The notes: generated from the letters alone by a model not told the origin. Numbered from the stretch's first letter, positions 1 to 9,398 are shown. The stretch is 64,000 bases of DNA from Pelagicoccus enzymogenes (GCF_014803405.1 NZ_JACYFG010000032.1:186001-250000); one strand, 5' to 3'. Translations and numbers: made by a program.

Positions 1-765
1 TGCGAGATGAATGCGAAGCTCGTGTTCCCCTCTGGAAAGTTGTTCGTCTAGAGCGTCGATAGTGTAGAGTGCTCTGACTTCGTAGTCTGTCTGAGAAGGG
101 GAGAGAACGCGGTCTGAAATTTTCTTCCCATCGAGATAAAGCTCGGAGTAACCGAGGCAGCTAGAGTAGAGACGGGCGCGGGTGATCGCCTTTTTGATTG
201 CAAAGGAGCGACGAAGCCAGCAGGCAGGTTCAGCTGACTTCACTATTTGAATACGCTCCGGACGCTTGGCGACAGCTACTTCGTCGAGCTTGCGTTCGCG
301 CTCGTAGCCGCCATCGGCGATGGGTTGGTAGACGACTTTTTCGCACCACTCGAGTACCAGTGGGTCCTGGCTCGGAGCGCGTGCGGCAGCATTGATCCAA
401 TTGGCGGACCAGTCCGAGGCTTTGAGCAGTCCCATCTCCCAGAATGCGATCTCGGAAGTGGCCTCGGCTCCTTTGTTGTCCCAGACGCGAACCTGCCAAT
501 AAGCGATAATCCGTGAAGCAAGCAGCGTTCCGGCATAGGAGACGAGGTGCGACTGGTCGCTTTCTACTCGTCCGCTATCCCAAAGGTCGGCTTGACCCTC
601 GGCAAGTTTCTCGGGGGCGCTGGCGACGCGGATTTGGTAAGCTGCTTGGAAAACCGATTTGCGATTGGATCGGATCTTCCAGCTCAGACGAGGCGTTGTT
701 GTTTGTATGCCGATGGGTTGTTGGATGCTTTCGCAGCGAAGATCGTAAAGTGAAAATGTGGACAT
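1..765 (-). CDS. Alpha-L-rhamnosidase (GH78), N-terminal part, runs off the window
   Basis: Expected role: hydrolysis of terminal alpha-L-rhamnose from a polysaccharide or oligosaccharide. Only the first 255 codons are inside the window; the frame is open to base 1, so the catalytic (alpha/alpha)6 barrel lies outside. What is visible matches the N-terminal beta domains of GH78: a 'PRLSWKI' strand near residue 24, the 'YQIRVAS' and 'LWDSGRV' fibronectin-like strands, then 'CWLRRSF' and 'ARLYSSCLGYSELYLDGKKI', the start of the Bac_rhamnosid_N domain. The chosen ATG begins 'MSTFSLYDLRCES' and no signal peptide is evident, so the enzyme may be cytoplasmic, unlike the second GH78 at 2674. It lies 55 bp downstream of the sugar isomerase gene on the same strand, so the two are probably co-transcribed. 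Family assignment is firm; substrate is inferred. Confidence 0.85.
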   Translation of the reverse strand, partial: MSTFSLYDLRCESIQQPIGIQTTTPRLSWKIRSNRKSVFQAAYQIRVASAPEKLAEGQADLWDSGRVESDQSHLVSYAGTLLASRIIAYWQVRVWDNKGAEATSEIAFWEMGLLKASDWSANWINAAARAPSQDPLVLEWCEKVVYQPIADGGYERERKLDEVAVAKRPERIQIVKSAEPACWLRRSFAIKKAITRARLYSSCLGYSELYLDGKKISDRVLSPSQTDYEVRALYTIDALDEQLSRGEHELRIHLA

Positions 766-820
766 CTTGATTCGGTAGCCGGTTTGGAAACGGTAAGGAT
801 TGTTGCCTTGGCAAATCTGC

Positions 821-2254
821 TTAACAGACGGTGATGGCCTCGATGCCGAGGAGCTTGGCAAGCTTCTGCAGTTTGCTGGCAATGTGGCCAATGCCCACGG
901 CACAATGGTGGGCGGGCCCGTGGCTATTCCATTGCTCCACGAAGGCGCGGGCCCCAATGGAGAAGCGGTAGCGGCTGTTCGTATTACCGATTTCGAGGAT
1001 GGGGCCCGACTCGGATTCGGCCTCGGCGATGAGTAGGCGGAGCTCGCCGTCGCCAGACTGTACTAAAGACAGCAGGGTGACAGGACCGTGCTTGACGGAC
1101 ATTTCGACGGAGAGGCCGTCGCCCACTTTGCCGTGGTAGACGTCCAGCGGTTTGACCTTGGTTTTGCCTTGAGCGATGGCGAGATGCCCAGGGCCGTCGT
1201 GGCCGAGGAGGACGATGTCATCCTCGAAGTCGATGGCGTAGTATTCGGTGAAGGATCCGCCGACTCCGAAGAGGTCCATGATCTTCATGGCTTGGGCGTT
1301 TTTGATTTCGTACTCTCCTGCGACGGGAACGCCATTGGCAGTGAGAAGCGAGTTGCCGAGGATGACTGAACTCATTGTATCCAAATTTTCTTCATTTCCG
1401 GTGCCCATGTAGTAGTAGGCGAGGGAACCGAGGTCGTGGTTGGCGACCAGTCTGTCGAGGGCGACTGAGGTGCGGGCGGCTCGTTCGAGCTCGGCTGGGG
1501 CGCAGTCGGGCTGCACGTCGAACTCTTTCTGGAACAGAGCGACTCGTTCCGCAATTTCCGTATCCGTAACGTCGCGACGGAGAGCCGAAAGCTCGTCGAC
1601 TTCTACGATTTCCATGTGGCCGCCAAAAACACCGCACTGCTGGGTAATGTCGGTGTAAATGTCCAGCATACCGTTGTAGTAGTGGCCCATGAGACCGAGG
1701 CGGTTGTGGTACATGCCGTGAGCAACGCGGGCGGCGGCAACCCAGTCTGCGATCTCGCTCCAGCAAGGGTCGGACTCCTCGAGGGTGCCGGTGATTTGCT
1801 GGAATTCGATCCCGGTACGATTGAAGACGTTGGAAATTTCGGGTACGGGGCAGGCCGAACAGTATTCGAGCCAGCGGCCGGTCATGAGGGTGCGGTTGCC
1901 GAGCTTATTGAAACTCTCGTAGTCGATCTTGGCGCTGGGAGCAATGTTCAGGAGAATAACGGGAACCTTGGCGCGTTGTACGACGGGCAGCACGGTCGAG
2001 GAGAGGGCGTAAGTCGTAACGTAGAGGAAAATGATATCAACGTCGGCTTTGCGGAAATCATGACCGGCGTCGAGCGCTTTCTCAGGGGTGTCGACGAGGC
2101 CCAGGTTGACGACTTCGGATCCGTATCCAGAAAGTCGTTGCGCCATGGTTTCCATGTTACGATCGAGGCTTTCTTTGAGTTCGGGGAATTGCGGCCAGTA
2201 GGCTTCCAGGCCGATACCGAAGAGGCCTACTTTGAAGGTGTGTTTGGATTTCAT
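821..2254 (-). CDS. L-fucose/L-arabinose isomerase family protein
   Basis: A 477-residue protein of the AraA/FucI-like ketol-isomerase superfamily, which interconverts an aldose and its ketose with a divalent metal. The N-terminal half ('KVGLFGIGLEAYW', then 'DIIFLYVTTYALSSTVLPVVQ' in two strands and helices) is the substrate-binding Rossmann-like part; the C-terminal half carries likely metal ligands: Glu314/Glu316 in 'GEYEIKNAQ', Glu337 in 'FTEYYAID', His352 in 'LLGHDGPGH' and His449/His450 in 'GPAHHCAVGIGH'. Ligand assignment is by analogy with AraA. Length fits AraA (about 500). The rhamnosidase gene follows on the same strand, so L-rhamnose, L-fucose or L-arabinose are plausible substrates. 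No signal peptide; cytoplasmic. The substrate cannot be read from sequence. Confidence 0.85.
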   Translation of the reverse strand: MKSKHTFKVGLFGIGLEAYWPQFPELKESLDRNMETMAQRLSGYGSEVVNLGLVDTPEKALDAGHDFRKADVDIIFLYVTTYALSSTVLPVVQRAKVPVILLNIAPSAKIDYESFNKLGNRTLMTGRWLEYCSACPVPEISNVFNRTGIEFQQITGTLEESDPCWSEIADWVAAARVAHGMYHNRLGLMGHYYNGMLDIYTDITQQCGVFGGHMEIVEVDELSALRRDVTDTEIAERVALFQKEFDVQPDCAPAELERAARTSVALDRLVANHDLGSLAYYYMGTGNEENLDTMSSVILGNSLLTANGVPVAGEYEIKNAQAMKIMDLFGVGGSFTEYYAIDFEDDIVLLGHDGPGHLAIAQGKTKVKPLDVYHGKVGDGLSVEMSVKHGPVTLLSLVQSGDGELRLLIAEAESESGPILEIGNTNSRYRFSIGARAFVEQWNSHGPAHHCAVGIGHIASKLQKLAKLLGIEAITVC

Positions 2255-2673
2255 GCGCTTACGTTGCTTTCTCTTCTGAGATTTTTGGGGGTGGGGGCGG
2301 TATTTATTGGGGCTACCATCGCTTTAGACTCTCTGCCGCCCTCCCGCGCCGAGTAGCCTAGCTCCCCGGAGTCGCTCCTTTGGCCAAGGGGCAGGTCGTG
2401 GAAATTGTAATCAGTTTGCATGAGTGAGGTAAGCGGGGTGAGAAGAATCTGTATCTCTTGCCAGATGCTACAGTTAGCAATGGCCGATCCTTGCTCTGTG
2501 GAAAACGGCGATTGATTCCATACGTATCGAAAAGCTTCCGCAGATCGAATCGTGCAAGTTTTTGCGCATTTGTCAGATTGGAAGATTCACCTTGGGTGAA
2601 TTTCATGCGATTCTCCAAACTTACCCCAGCATTCGCTAGCTCAGCTTACTGCAGCAATTTCATTTACCGCGAC
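2255..2673. other. Divergent intergenic region between the isomerase and GH78 genes
   Basis: This 419-bp space must hold promoters for both divergent glycan genes. An open frame continues upstream from the GH78 gene through part of it, but the residues ahead of the signal peptide look random and are not counted as coding. The only clear structure is a perfect inverted repeat listed separately. Confidence 0.6.
2585..2601. promoter_or_regulatory. Perfect 7-bp inverted repeat, possible operator
   Basis: ATTCACC, three bases, GGTGAAT: a perfect dyad 72 bp upstream of the GH78 start. Size and position suit a transcription-factor site. No second copy was recognised in front of the neighbouring genes, so the assignment is weak. 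Confidence 0.3.
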
Positions 2674-5331
2674 ATGATAAAATACGTACTATACCTCTGT
2701 TTGTTTCTGACCCCACAATTGTTTTCACTGCCGGCAGCGAACTCGCTGAGCGTCGGGCCTCTCTTGCAAGACCCGATTGGCTATGGCGAAAGCGAACTGC
2801 AGTTTTCGTGGAAGCTGCCGCAAGGGGAGCAGACGGCTTGGGAAATCCGCTGCGCAACGAAGCGTTCGTTGCTGCCGGGAAAAGCCGATCTTTGGCAGAG
2901 TGGGCAGCGTTCGTCGTCGCAGAACTTGTTTGTCAATTACGAGGGAGCGAAGCTTGGGACCGGAGATCGATTGTACTGGATTGTTCGATACTGGGATGGG
3001 GATGGAAATTTGTCGGACTGGTCCGAGGTCGCTAGCGTCGAGTACGGACTGCTGTACTCGCATGATTGGAAAGGGAAGTGGATCCAGGATCCGGAGGATC
3101 GCTCGGGAGAGATTGATCCGGCTCCGCATTTTCGCAAAGCGTTTGAAAGCAAGCCCAAATTGGATCGAGCCCGCTTGCATTACTCGGCTGAGGGGATCGT
3201 CGACTTTTCCCTCAACGGGAAGCGAGTCTCGGACAGCTATTTCGGTCCCGGATGGCCGGACTACCGCAAGCGTCGCATCGCCCGTACAGTAGACGTTACC
3301 GAGCTTTTGAAGAAAGGCGAAAACGTCATTGGCGCGGTGCTCGCGGATGGTTGGTACAGTGGCAATATCCTATTTGCGGGCAGGGAGCGAAATGGTGGAA
3401 CTCCCGCTCTCCTATGCCAGCTGGAGTTGTATTACAAGGATGGTAGCCGAGATGTGGTCGTTTCCGATAGTAGTTGGAAAGTGGTGACGGGCGCCGTGCA
3501 GTTTGCCGACTTCTACGATGGCGAGAGCTACGATGCCCGAGCCGCATTGGGGGCTTGGGATGAGGTAGGATTTGACGACTCAGGCTGGCGAGCGGCCGTT
3601 GCGCGCGACGTTGACCTTGCGATTCCAATCAGTAGCTATTCGGGACCCTCTGTAAAGGCGGTGGAAAAGATTGCCCCCTTGTCATGGAAACGAGGTGACG
3701 AAGGGACGATTATCTTTGATTTCGGAGTGAATCTGGTGGGCGTGCCCGAGTTGAAGATGCCGATGGAAAAAGGTCAAACCGTTGAGATGAGGTTTGCCGA
3801 AGCCCTCAACCCGGATGGAACACCGCACTACGAGAATCTTCGTTCGGCCAAGGTGACGGACTCTTATACCGCGGCCGAGGACGGTGTCGCAACTTGGTCA
3901 CCTCGCTTCACTTTTCATGGCTATCGCTACATGGAACTCTCTGGGATTCCGGAAGGAGAGGAACCTCGGTTGGATTGGGTAAAGAGTTTAGTCCTTACGA
4001 GCGAAGTCGCTTCAACGGGCGAGTTTAGAAGCTCTGTAGAAGACTGGAACCAGTTGCAGCAGAACATCAGACGAAGCCAACTAGGAAACTTCTTGGAGGT
4101 GCCAACGGATTGTCCGCAGCGCAACGAACGCCTTGGTTGGACGGGCGATATCCAAGTCTTTGGTCCCACTGCGGCCTTCAACTTTCAGTCCTTGGCTTTT
4201 TTGGAAAAGTGGTGTCGCGACCTGAGGGATGGGCAATTCCCAACTGGAAAGATTCCTGATGTGGCTCCAGATGTCATGTGGGTGCGAAGCCGACCTCATG
4301 GAACTCCAGCTTGGGGGGACGCCATTACGATTGTACCATGGGATATGTATCAAAAGTATGGTTACAATAAGATTCTACGAGACAACTACCAGGCGATGAT
4401 CAGATGGGTTTCCTACTACGATATGGAAACGTCGGCTAATGGTGGTCTGTGGATTGATTACGGATACAACGATTGGCTGCAACCGTTCCAGGAGAATACC
4501 GATAGACCCTTGCGAGGTGACACCAGTCGTTCGTTGCTCGGCACGGCTTACTACGCTCGCAGCGCGGCCATCTTGGCGGATGTCGCGGAGGCGCTAGGCT
4601 ACGAGGACGACGCGAAACAATTTTCGAAGCGGGCGGAATCCGTTCGCGAGCGTTTTGCGAAAGCGTTTTTTGAAGACGGAGTGATGCTTCCTCGGGAGGA
4701 CGGAAAAGAAACGCAGACGGCCTATTTGCTGGCGCTCGCTTTCGACCTGCTGCCCGAAGCGGACCGGGCGAATGCCATGCGAGAGCTAGAGCGTCTTGTG
4801 GTAGAAGAGGCTAACGGGCATTTGCGTACGGGATTTGTGGGTACGGCTTTGATTTGCAGGACTTTGAGCCGTTTCGGACGCACGGATCTGGCTTACACGG
4901 TTGCCTTGCAGGAAGAGTACCCGTCTTGGATTTATTCAATCCGAGAAGGGGCGACTTCCATTTGGGAACGTTGGAACAGCTACTCGCGGTCGGAGGGCTT
5001 CAACGGAGCAAAGATGAACTCCTTGAACCACTACGCCTACGGAGCGGTAGGGCAATGGATGTATGAAACGGTGGCAGGCTTGTCCGAACTAGAGCCTGGA
5101 TACAAAAAGATTAAAGTGGCTCCAGAACCGGGCGGCGGAGTGACGCAGGCTAAGGCGTCCTTGGAAACTCCCTACGGATTGGCCGAAAGCTCATGGCAGC
5201 TTGGGGGCGGCAGGTTTGATCTCTCCGTCGTGATCCCACCGAATACATCTGCGGTTGTAGAACTTCCGAATGGTGAAACAGTAGAGGTCGGAGTTGGAAG
5301 ACATACGTTTTCTCGACCCGCAGGACAATGA
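2674..5331 (+). CDS. Secreted alpha-L-rhamnosidase, GH78
   Basis: Inverting GH78 hydrolase of alpha-L-rhamnosides, exported. The start chosen gives 886 residues beginning with a signal peptide ('MIKYVLYLCLFLTPQLFSLPA'-like h-region and Ala-X-Ala cleavage zone); 72 further in-frame codons upstream look non-coding. Order of parts: fibronectin-like 'FSWKLPQGEQTAWEIR', Bac_rhamnosid_N with 'GPGWPDYRKR' and 'GAVLADGWYSGN', the concanavalin-like 'IIFDFGVNLVGVPELK', the six-hairpin catalytic domain, and a C-terminal beta domain. The catalytic signature 'DCPQRNERLGWTGD' begins at Asp479, with Glu485 the likely general acid; 'GATSIWERW' holds Glu765, the likely general base. Length is normal for the family. 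It heads a plus-strand run with the BNR-4 lipoprotein 102 bp downstream. Family certain, polymer substrate inferred. Confidence 0.93.
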   Translation: MIKYVLYLCLFLTPQLFSLPAANSLSVGPLLQDPIGYGESELQFSWKLPQGEQTAWEIRCATKRSLLPGKADLWQSGQRSSSQNLFVNYEGAKLGTGDRLYWIVRYWDGDGNLSDWSEVASVEYGLLYSHDWKGKWIQDPEDRSGEIDPAPHFRKAFESKPKLDRARLHYSAEGIVDFSLNGKRVSDSYFGPGWPDYRKRRIARTVDVTELLKKGENVIGAVLADGWYSGNILFAGRERNGGTPALLCQLELYYKDGSRDVVVSDSSWKVVTGAVQFADFYDGESYDARAALGAWDEVGFDDSGWRAAVARDVDLAIPISSYSGPSVKAVEKIAPLSWKRGDEGTIIFDFGVNLVGVPELKMPMEKGQTVEMRFAEALNPDGTPHYENLRSAKVTDSYTAAEDGVATWSPRFTFHGYRYMELSGIPEGEEPRLDWVKSLVLTSEVASTGEFRSSVEDWNQLQQNIRRSQLGNFLEVPTDCPQRNERLGWTGDIQVFGPTAAFNFQSLAFLEKWCRDLRDGQFPTGKIPDVAPDVMWVRSRPHGTPAWGDAITIVPWDMYQKYGYNKILRDNYQAMIRWVSYYDMETSANGGLWIDYGYNDWLQPFQENTDRPLRGDTSRSLLGTAYYARSAAILADVAEALGYEDDAKQFSKRAESVRERFAKAFFEDGVMLPREDGKETQTAYLLALAFDLLPEADRANAMRELERLVVEEANGHLRTGFVGTALICRTLSRFGRTDLAYTVALQEEYPSWIYSIREGATSIWERWNSYSRSEGFNGAKMNSLNHYAYGAVGQWMYETVAGLSELEPGYKKIKVAPEPGGGVTQAKASLETPYGLAESSWQLGGGRFDLSVVIPPNTSAVVELPNGETVEVGVGRHTFSRPAGQ

Positions 5332-5433
5332 TTCAGGTTCTAGGTAATTCAAGAGATCAACGCGTCATTTTTCGACTAGGCCGTTTCTGTGACTTTCTTC
5401 GAAACTTCCAAAACACGAAATCAGTTTACACCA

Positions 5434-6870
5434 ATGATAAGGTTTAGCTCCACATTTTCGATTCCGGCATTAACCCTTGCCTGCTTCGCGTTGGCGGCTT
5501 GCAGCGATAAGCCCGCAAAGGTTCCTGCAGCTAATGAGAACCAAGTCGACTATTTCGCCGACGATGCATGGGGCAATCCGCTGGCGGTGGTGCAGCATCC
5601 TGCAGGCGAGCACGTCGACGGCATTACCTACCTCGCCTATCAAGGTCCCCTCGAAGATCCGTACGTGGCCTCCTACAATCACGAAACCGGTGAGTGGAAA
5701 GGACCGGTCCAAGCCGGCGTGAGCGTGATGGGAAAGGATCCGAATCGGGCCAAGAAAGTGGACAATCATGGAAAGCCGACCCTGATCGTGGACGATGCTG
5801 GCTATATTCACGTGTTTTACGGCGGACACGGAGGGACGCCGGGGGCGCACGGTGAAAACCCGCTTGGAAACCATCATTACGGAGAAAATAGGCACGCTGT
5901 GTCCAAACGCCCCTACGACATTACGGAGTGGGAGGATTTGCATACAATTCCCCCGTTTGGCACCTACAATCAAGCGGTCAAAATGGACAACGGCGACCTC
6001 TATCTCTTTTACCGGCATGGAGCGCATCGTAGCGACTGGGTGTATCACAAATCTACTGACAATGGACGCACCTTTTCGCCCGCCGTATCATTCTTAAAGC
6101 ACAAGCGGCGCGACGACTTGGATGCTGTAGATAGCTGGTATGCATGGGTAGGCCGCGGGAAGGGCGACGAAATCATCGTGACCTACGATTATCATCTCTG
6201 CTGGGATATGAACGCAGGAGTAGACGGCCGCGGGCACACTACGGAACGACATGATGCTTACTATATGGTTTTCAATACTAAGACGGGCGTTTGGACAAAC
6301 GTGCAGGGCGAGGAACTGCAGATGCCGATCACGCGCGAATACGCGGACGAAATGACCTTGGCCGCACGCACGGGTGACAAGTGGACCTTTAATGGTACTG
6401 TTCACCTCGATTCGGAAGGGCATCCGCATATCGCCACAAATATTGGAGAAGACCTTGGGGAAAAAACAGGCGGCCCGAAGCGGACCTCGCATTTCCGCTG
6501 GACAGGCGAGGAATGGGTTGGTGGCGAACCAGTGGCGGACATCGCTCCTGACGTCGACTCTCGGGGTGACTTTATCGTGAACTCACCGCAAGACATTCGC
6601 TTCTTGATCGCTTACAAGGAAGACGGCATCGGACAAGTCGCTTGGTGGAATAGCTTGGATGGCGGAGCGAGTTTTACCAAGGGGCGCGAAGTGCTTAGGC
6701 GCGAGAATGCAGGATGGGCGATCACTTCGATCATCCGCAATTCCACACCGGAGGCTAGGGCGATCGTTGCTGAAAAGCAACCCGGTGAGGATTGGCATCG
6801 CGTCTACCTTCTAGGGGACGATGGGCCAGTAACGCGCGCATTGAGCGAGGCTCAAAGACGCGAGAAGTAA
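5434..6870 (+). CDS. BNR-4 beta-propeller lipoprotein, candidate ulvan-type polysaccharide lyase
   Basis: A 478-residue surface lipoprotein: signal 'MIRFSSTFSIPALTLACFAL' ends in lipobox L-A-A-C with Cys23. A start 15 codons further upstream is possible but would spoil the signal peptide. The body is a BNR-4 seven-bladed propeller ('DDAGYIHVFYGGHG', 'NGDLYLFYRHG', 'STDNGRTFS'). His112, His132, Tyr178, Arg194 and Tyr236 are spaced 20, 46, 16 and 42 residues, close to the active-site series I recall for the PL25 ulvan lyase (His123, His143, Tyr188, Arg204, Tyr246). That points to beta-elimination at a uronic acid next to rhamnose, which fits the flanking rhamnosidases and sulfatases. The fold call is firm; the lyase activity is inference, and a non-enzymatic sialidase-like binding role remains possible. 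Confidence 0.75.
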   Translation: MIRFSSTFSIPALTLACFALAACSDKPAKVPAANENQVDYFADDAWGNPLAVVQHPAGEHVDGITYLAYQGPLEDPYVASYNHETGEWKGPVQAGVSVMGKDPNRAKKVDNHGKPTLIVDDAGYIHVFYGGHGGTPGAHGENPLGNHHYGENRHAVSKRPYDITEWEDLHTIPPFGTYNQAVKMDNGDLYLFYRHGAHRSDWVYHKSTDNGRTFSPAVSFLKHKRRDDLDAVDSWYAWVGRGKGDEIIVTYDYHLCWDMNAGVDGRGHTTERHDAYYMVFNTKTGVWTNVQGEELQMPITREYADEMTLAARTGDKWTFNGTVHLDSEGHPHIATNIGEDLGEKTGGPKRTSHFRWTGEEWVGGEPVADIAPDVDSRGDFIVNSPQDIRFLIAYKEDGIGQVAWWNSLDGGASFTKGREVLRRENAGWAITSIIRNSTPEARAIVAEKQPGEDWHRVYLLGDDGPVTRALSEAQRREK

Positions 6871-6873
6871 GGT

Positions 6874-6917
6874 GTTTTGACAAAACAGAGATGACCCCTT
6901 GAGCGGCAGTTCAAGGG
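6874..6917. terminator. Hairpins between convergent genes
   Basis: Two dyads sit just after the BNR-4 stop codon: GTTTTG-A-CAAAAC at 6874-6886 and CCCTTGA/TCAAGGG at 6896-6917 (8-base loop). Neither has a clear T-run, so this is a possible bidirectional terminator only. The remaining bases to 7073 show no supportable gene. Confidence 0.35.
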
Positions 6918-7073
6918 CGTGAATCGATTCGCAAGCCACAAAAGGTGGGTCGGCTTTGGGCGCTTCGCTTTGTCGGCAAGCCTCGGTACCGAAGACGACT
7001 TGGGAAAGATCAAAACTGCGAGCGTGTTCGGAGAACCCGCGCCACCTTTTCGGTTTTCTGAACGAATCCGGCT

Positions 7074-8258
7074 CTAGATGTTGGAGAAGCGGGCGATTGC
7101 TGTCTGGCTCACTTTGCCCTTCGCGCTTTTTTGCAGGCCCTTGATTTCCGCCTCGGCGGCTTTGACGGCTTTTTTCGTATCCAAATTTTCCACGATCAAG
7201 GACGTGCTTCTGGATTGGCCACTCGCCAAGGTGATGACGCGACCCTTTTGGCGCTCGAAGCGTCTCGGGTTCGGGTAGGCGGTGGCAGGCTCGAGTCCGG
7301 TGACGTATCCGTCTCGCTCGCCTGCCGTGTTTTTCCAGAGGGTGAAACAAGGAAAGTCCTTCAATGAAAAGCGAAGGAGGGAGGCTTGGTCGCCACCGGC
7401 GTTTTTCAGCATAGCGAGCGTCTCGCGGTTCCCGCGCTTTCCTGCCAACTCCATGAAGTAGGCCTGCTCCACGAATCCAGGCACTGCTGCGTCAAAAGTA
7501 TCGAAATGATCGATACCCTCGGCCGCCCTCGGGTCGCGAGGCGCCACTTGCTTGAACGGAGCTAGGAAGCGAGCCCCTTTTTCGAGTAAGGGTTGCCCAT
7601 AGTTGACGTGGTAGAGCAACTGGTGCTCGGCTGGGTTGTCGCCCATGTTGGTAACGGTGTCGTTGATAGTCAGTGTTGAGGAACCGAAACAGGTGCGAAT
7701 CTCCGTATTCAAGCGAAGGGCGGGCCCGAACATCATAGTCTCGTGAACTTCACCCCGCAGAATTATCTCCTCTGCGGTAATTTCGATGCAGGCGGCGCGA
7801 GCTGGTAAATTGGCAATATTCCCGTGCAAAGGCAGGAAGGCTTCCATCTCGTTGCCATTGTTGTCCACTAGAACGTCGGCACCGGGAGCACCCATGCTGC
7901 TGAGTCCGCAGCGTACGATCCACTCGTTGAAGCCTTTCAACCACCCGAGGCCGCCGCAATCGTTGGCGTTGACCAAACTCGGGTGCACGGGGTCCTTGAC
8001 GGGAGAATCCCAGCCCAAGCGGGTTTTTCCGTTTTGGCCTTTCCAAATTCCCATTCCGCGACTCAGCAATACGACGAATGAAAGCTTGCCGTTGTCGATT
8101 TCCACGACGTCGACGCCTTCCTGGGTTCCTCCGCGCAAGGTGCGAGAGCGAACCGACCATGGCTGTCTTGATGCAGTGGATACAAGCGTTTCGTCGATGC
8201 GGATCGCAGGCATCGGATCTTGGTGATCGGGGTGGAGCAAAGAGTGTCTATAGGTCAT
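7074..8258 (-). CDS. DUF4432 family, aldose 1-epimerase-like protein
   Basis: 394 residues resembling the DUF4432 branch of the galactose mutarotase-like superfamily, whose members bind hexoses in a beta-sandwich. Supporting strings are 'GTQEGVDVVEIDNGKLSFVVLLSRGMGIW', split over two strands, 'GWDSPVKDPVHP', 'GWLKGFNEWIVRCGL', 'PLHGNIANLPA' and, near the C-terminus, 'DGYVTGLEPATAYPNPR', a typical sugar-pocket segment. A second start 15 codons inside ('MPAIRIDETL') is as plausible, since no strong ribosome site separates them. The gene lies 57 bp downstream of the PfkB-type kinase, with a hairpin between, so an anomer-converting or sugar-sensing step ahead of the kinase is likely. Cytoplasmic; the exact sugar is unknown. 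Confidence 0.8.
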   Translation of the reverse strand: MTYRHSLLHPDHQDPMPAIRIDETLVSTASRQPWSVRSRTLRGGTQEGVDVVEIDNGKLSFVVLLSRGMGIWKGQNGKTRLGWDSPVKDPVHPSLVNANDCGGLGWLKGFNEWIVRCGLSSMGAPGADVLVDNNGNEMEAFLPLHGNIANLPARAACIEITAEEIILRGEVHETMMFGPALRLNTEIRTCFGSSTLTINDTVTNMGDNPAEHQLLYHVNYGQPLLEKGARFLAPFKQVAPRDPRAAEGIDHFDTFDAAVPGFVEQAYFMELAGKRGNRETLAMLKNAGGDQASLLRFSLKDFPCFTLWKNTAGERDGYVTGLEPATAYPNPRRFERQKGRVITLASGQSRSTSLIVENLDTKKAVKAAEAEIKGLQKSAKGKVSQTAIARFSNI

Positions 8259-8283
8259 AAATTCGTTTGTGCAAATGGAGTGA

Positions 8284-8306
8284 AAGGGGCCTGATAGAGG
8301 CCCCTT
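8284..8306 (-). terminator. Intercistronic hairpin after the sugar kinase
   Basis: A perfect 9-bp stem (AAGGGGCCT / AGGCCCCTT, 5-base loop) lies between the kinase stop and the DUF4432 start. On the minus strand it is followed only by TTTC, so partial termination or mRNA stabilisation is more likely than full termination. Confidence 0.5.
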
Positions 8307-8315
8307 GGTTTCGTA

Positions 8316-9398
8316 CTACCTATCGCTCGCTTTTTCGATTTGCGCAATCATCTCCTCCTTCGTGGGAGCGGTTGCGTGGGTAACGAAGAAGGCGGTCGCT
8401 GCGTTGGCGATGACGAGGCGTTCCTTGATTGAGAGGTCTCCTAGAGACGCGCAAAGGTAGCCACCATTGAAGGTATCGCCGGCGCCGGCGGTGCGGATGA
8501 CGTTTTTCTGATGGTCCTGTAGCGCGAAACCTTCCCCTTCCGCTTCGCAAGATGCGGCAGTGTAGTGGGGCGTGTGGATCACGAGTTCGTCGATTCCGAT
8601 TGCTTTACGGAGTGCGGTAAGTCCCGCCGTGACCTTCTCCGGACTCTCTTCGAACTCAACCTGAAAGCGCGAGAAAAGCTCAGCTCCTTCATGCTCGTTG
8701 ACGCTCATGGTCATGGGAATCTTTTCGTTCAGTCTCTTGATGATGGCCAAGCTTTCCATGAACGATTCGTTGGACTTTTTCTTGATGTCTGCGAAGTCGA
8801 AGAACATGCGGCGGGGCGCTTTTTTGCCTTCGTATTGCGAGACGAAGCCTTGCAGGAAATTGTCGAAGTCTGGAGTCAGCGACCAGTAGCCGAGGCCTAG
8901 AATGTCCACGTCGGAAAACATTTCCTGCAGTCGCTCCTCGCCGAAGAATGCGACGAAGTCCTTCCAGGTAAGATTGGCTACGGACTTGAGGGCGCTCATC
9001 AGGATTTTGCCGTCTTGGAATTCGAATACAAGCGTGACCGCTGGGTCGCCCAAGGAGATGAGATCGCAGTTTTCCTTGAACTCCTCGAAGGCCGGGTCGA
9101 TTTCGTTGGCTCCGTAGAGTCCGGTCAGGATAGGTTTCAGGCCGAGAAAGGCCGCAACTCTACCGGTGTTTGGGGTAAATCCGCCGGAGCACCGACGTTT
9201 GGGGACGATTTCTAGACCAACGCCTCCGTCCGCCCTTTTGACGATGAGTTCGCCAAAGGAGCGAAGGTTATCGATCGCGGTGTATTCGGTGAGGCTTTGC
9301 CTGACGTCGACGATTTGGTAAACCTCGTCGACGAAACCGTCGCACCCGAGCAGAATCTTGCCGCTGATCGTATTAATGAAATCTACATACCTTTTCAT
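8316..9398 (-). CDS. PfkB-family carbohydrate kinase
   Basis: A 360-residue ribokinase-fold sugar kinase that would use ATP to phosphorylate a monosaccharide released by the locus. The decisive motif is 'RTAGAGDTFNGG' with catalytic Asp308 in G-A-G-D and the anion hole formed by the preceding glycines; 'SGGFTPNTGRVAAFLGL' (residues 71-87) is the substrate-side signature and 'MSVNEHEGAELF' a typical NE motif segment. Length is slightly above the usual 300-330. An AAGAGA-like ribosome site precedes the ATG by 6 bases. It is first in a two-gene unit with the DUF4432 gene. Together with the isomerase it could form an isomerase-kinase route for a deoxysugar; the precise sugar is not readable. Confidence 0.85.
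   Translation of the reverse strand: MKRYVDFINTISGKILLGCDGFVDEVYQIVDVRQSLTEYTAIDNLRSFGELIVKRADGGVGLEIVPKRRCSGGFTPNTGRVAAFLGLKPILTGLYGANEIDPAFEEFKENCDLISLGDPAVTLVFEFQDGKILMSALKSVANLTWKDFVAFFGEERLQEMFSDVDILGLGYWSLTPDFDNFLQGFVSQYEGKKAPRRMFFDFADIKKKSNESFMESLAIIKRLNEKIPMTMSVNEHEGAELFSRFQVEFEESPEKVTAGLTALRKAIGIDELVIHTPHYTAASCEAEGEGFALQDHQKNVIRTAGAGDTFNGGYLCASLGDLSIKERLVIANAATAFFVTHATAPTKEEMIAQIEKASDR

Noticed and set aside
1616-2356. Plus-strand frame of 246 codons opposite the isomerase gene
   Set aside because: Antisense to the isomerase and without any known motif.
6871-7073. Possible small gene between the BNR-4 and DUF4432 genes
   Set aside because: Frames here belong to longer out-of-frame readings; no start site or motif supports a gene.
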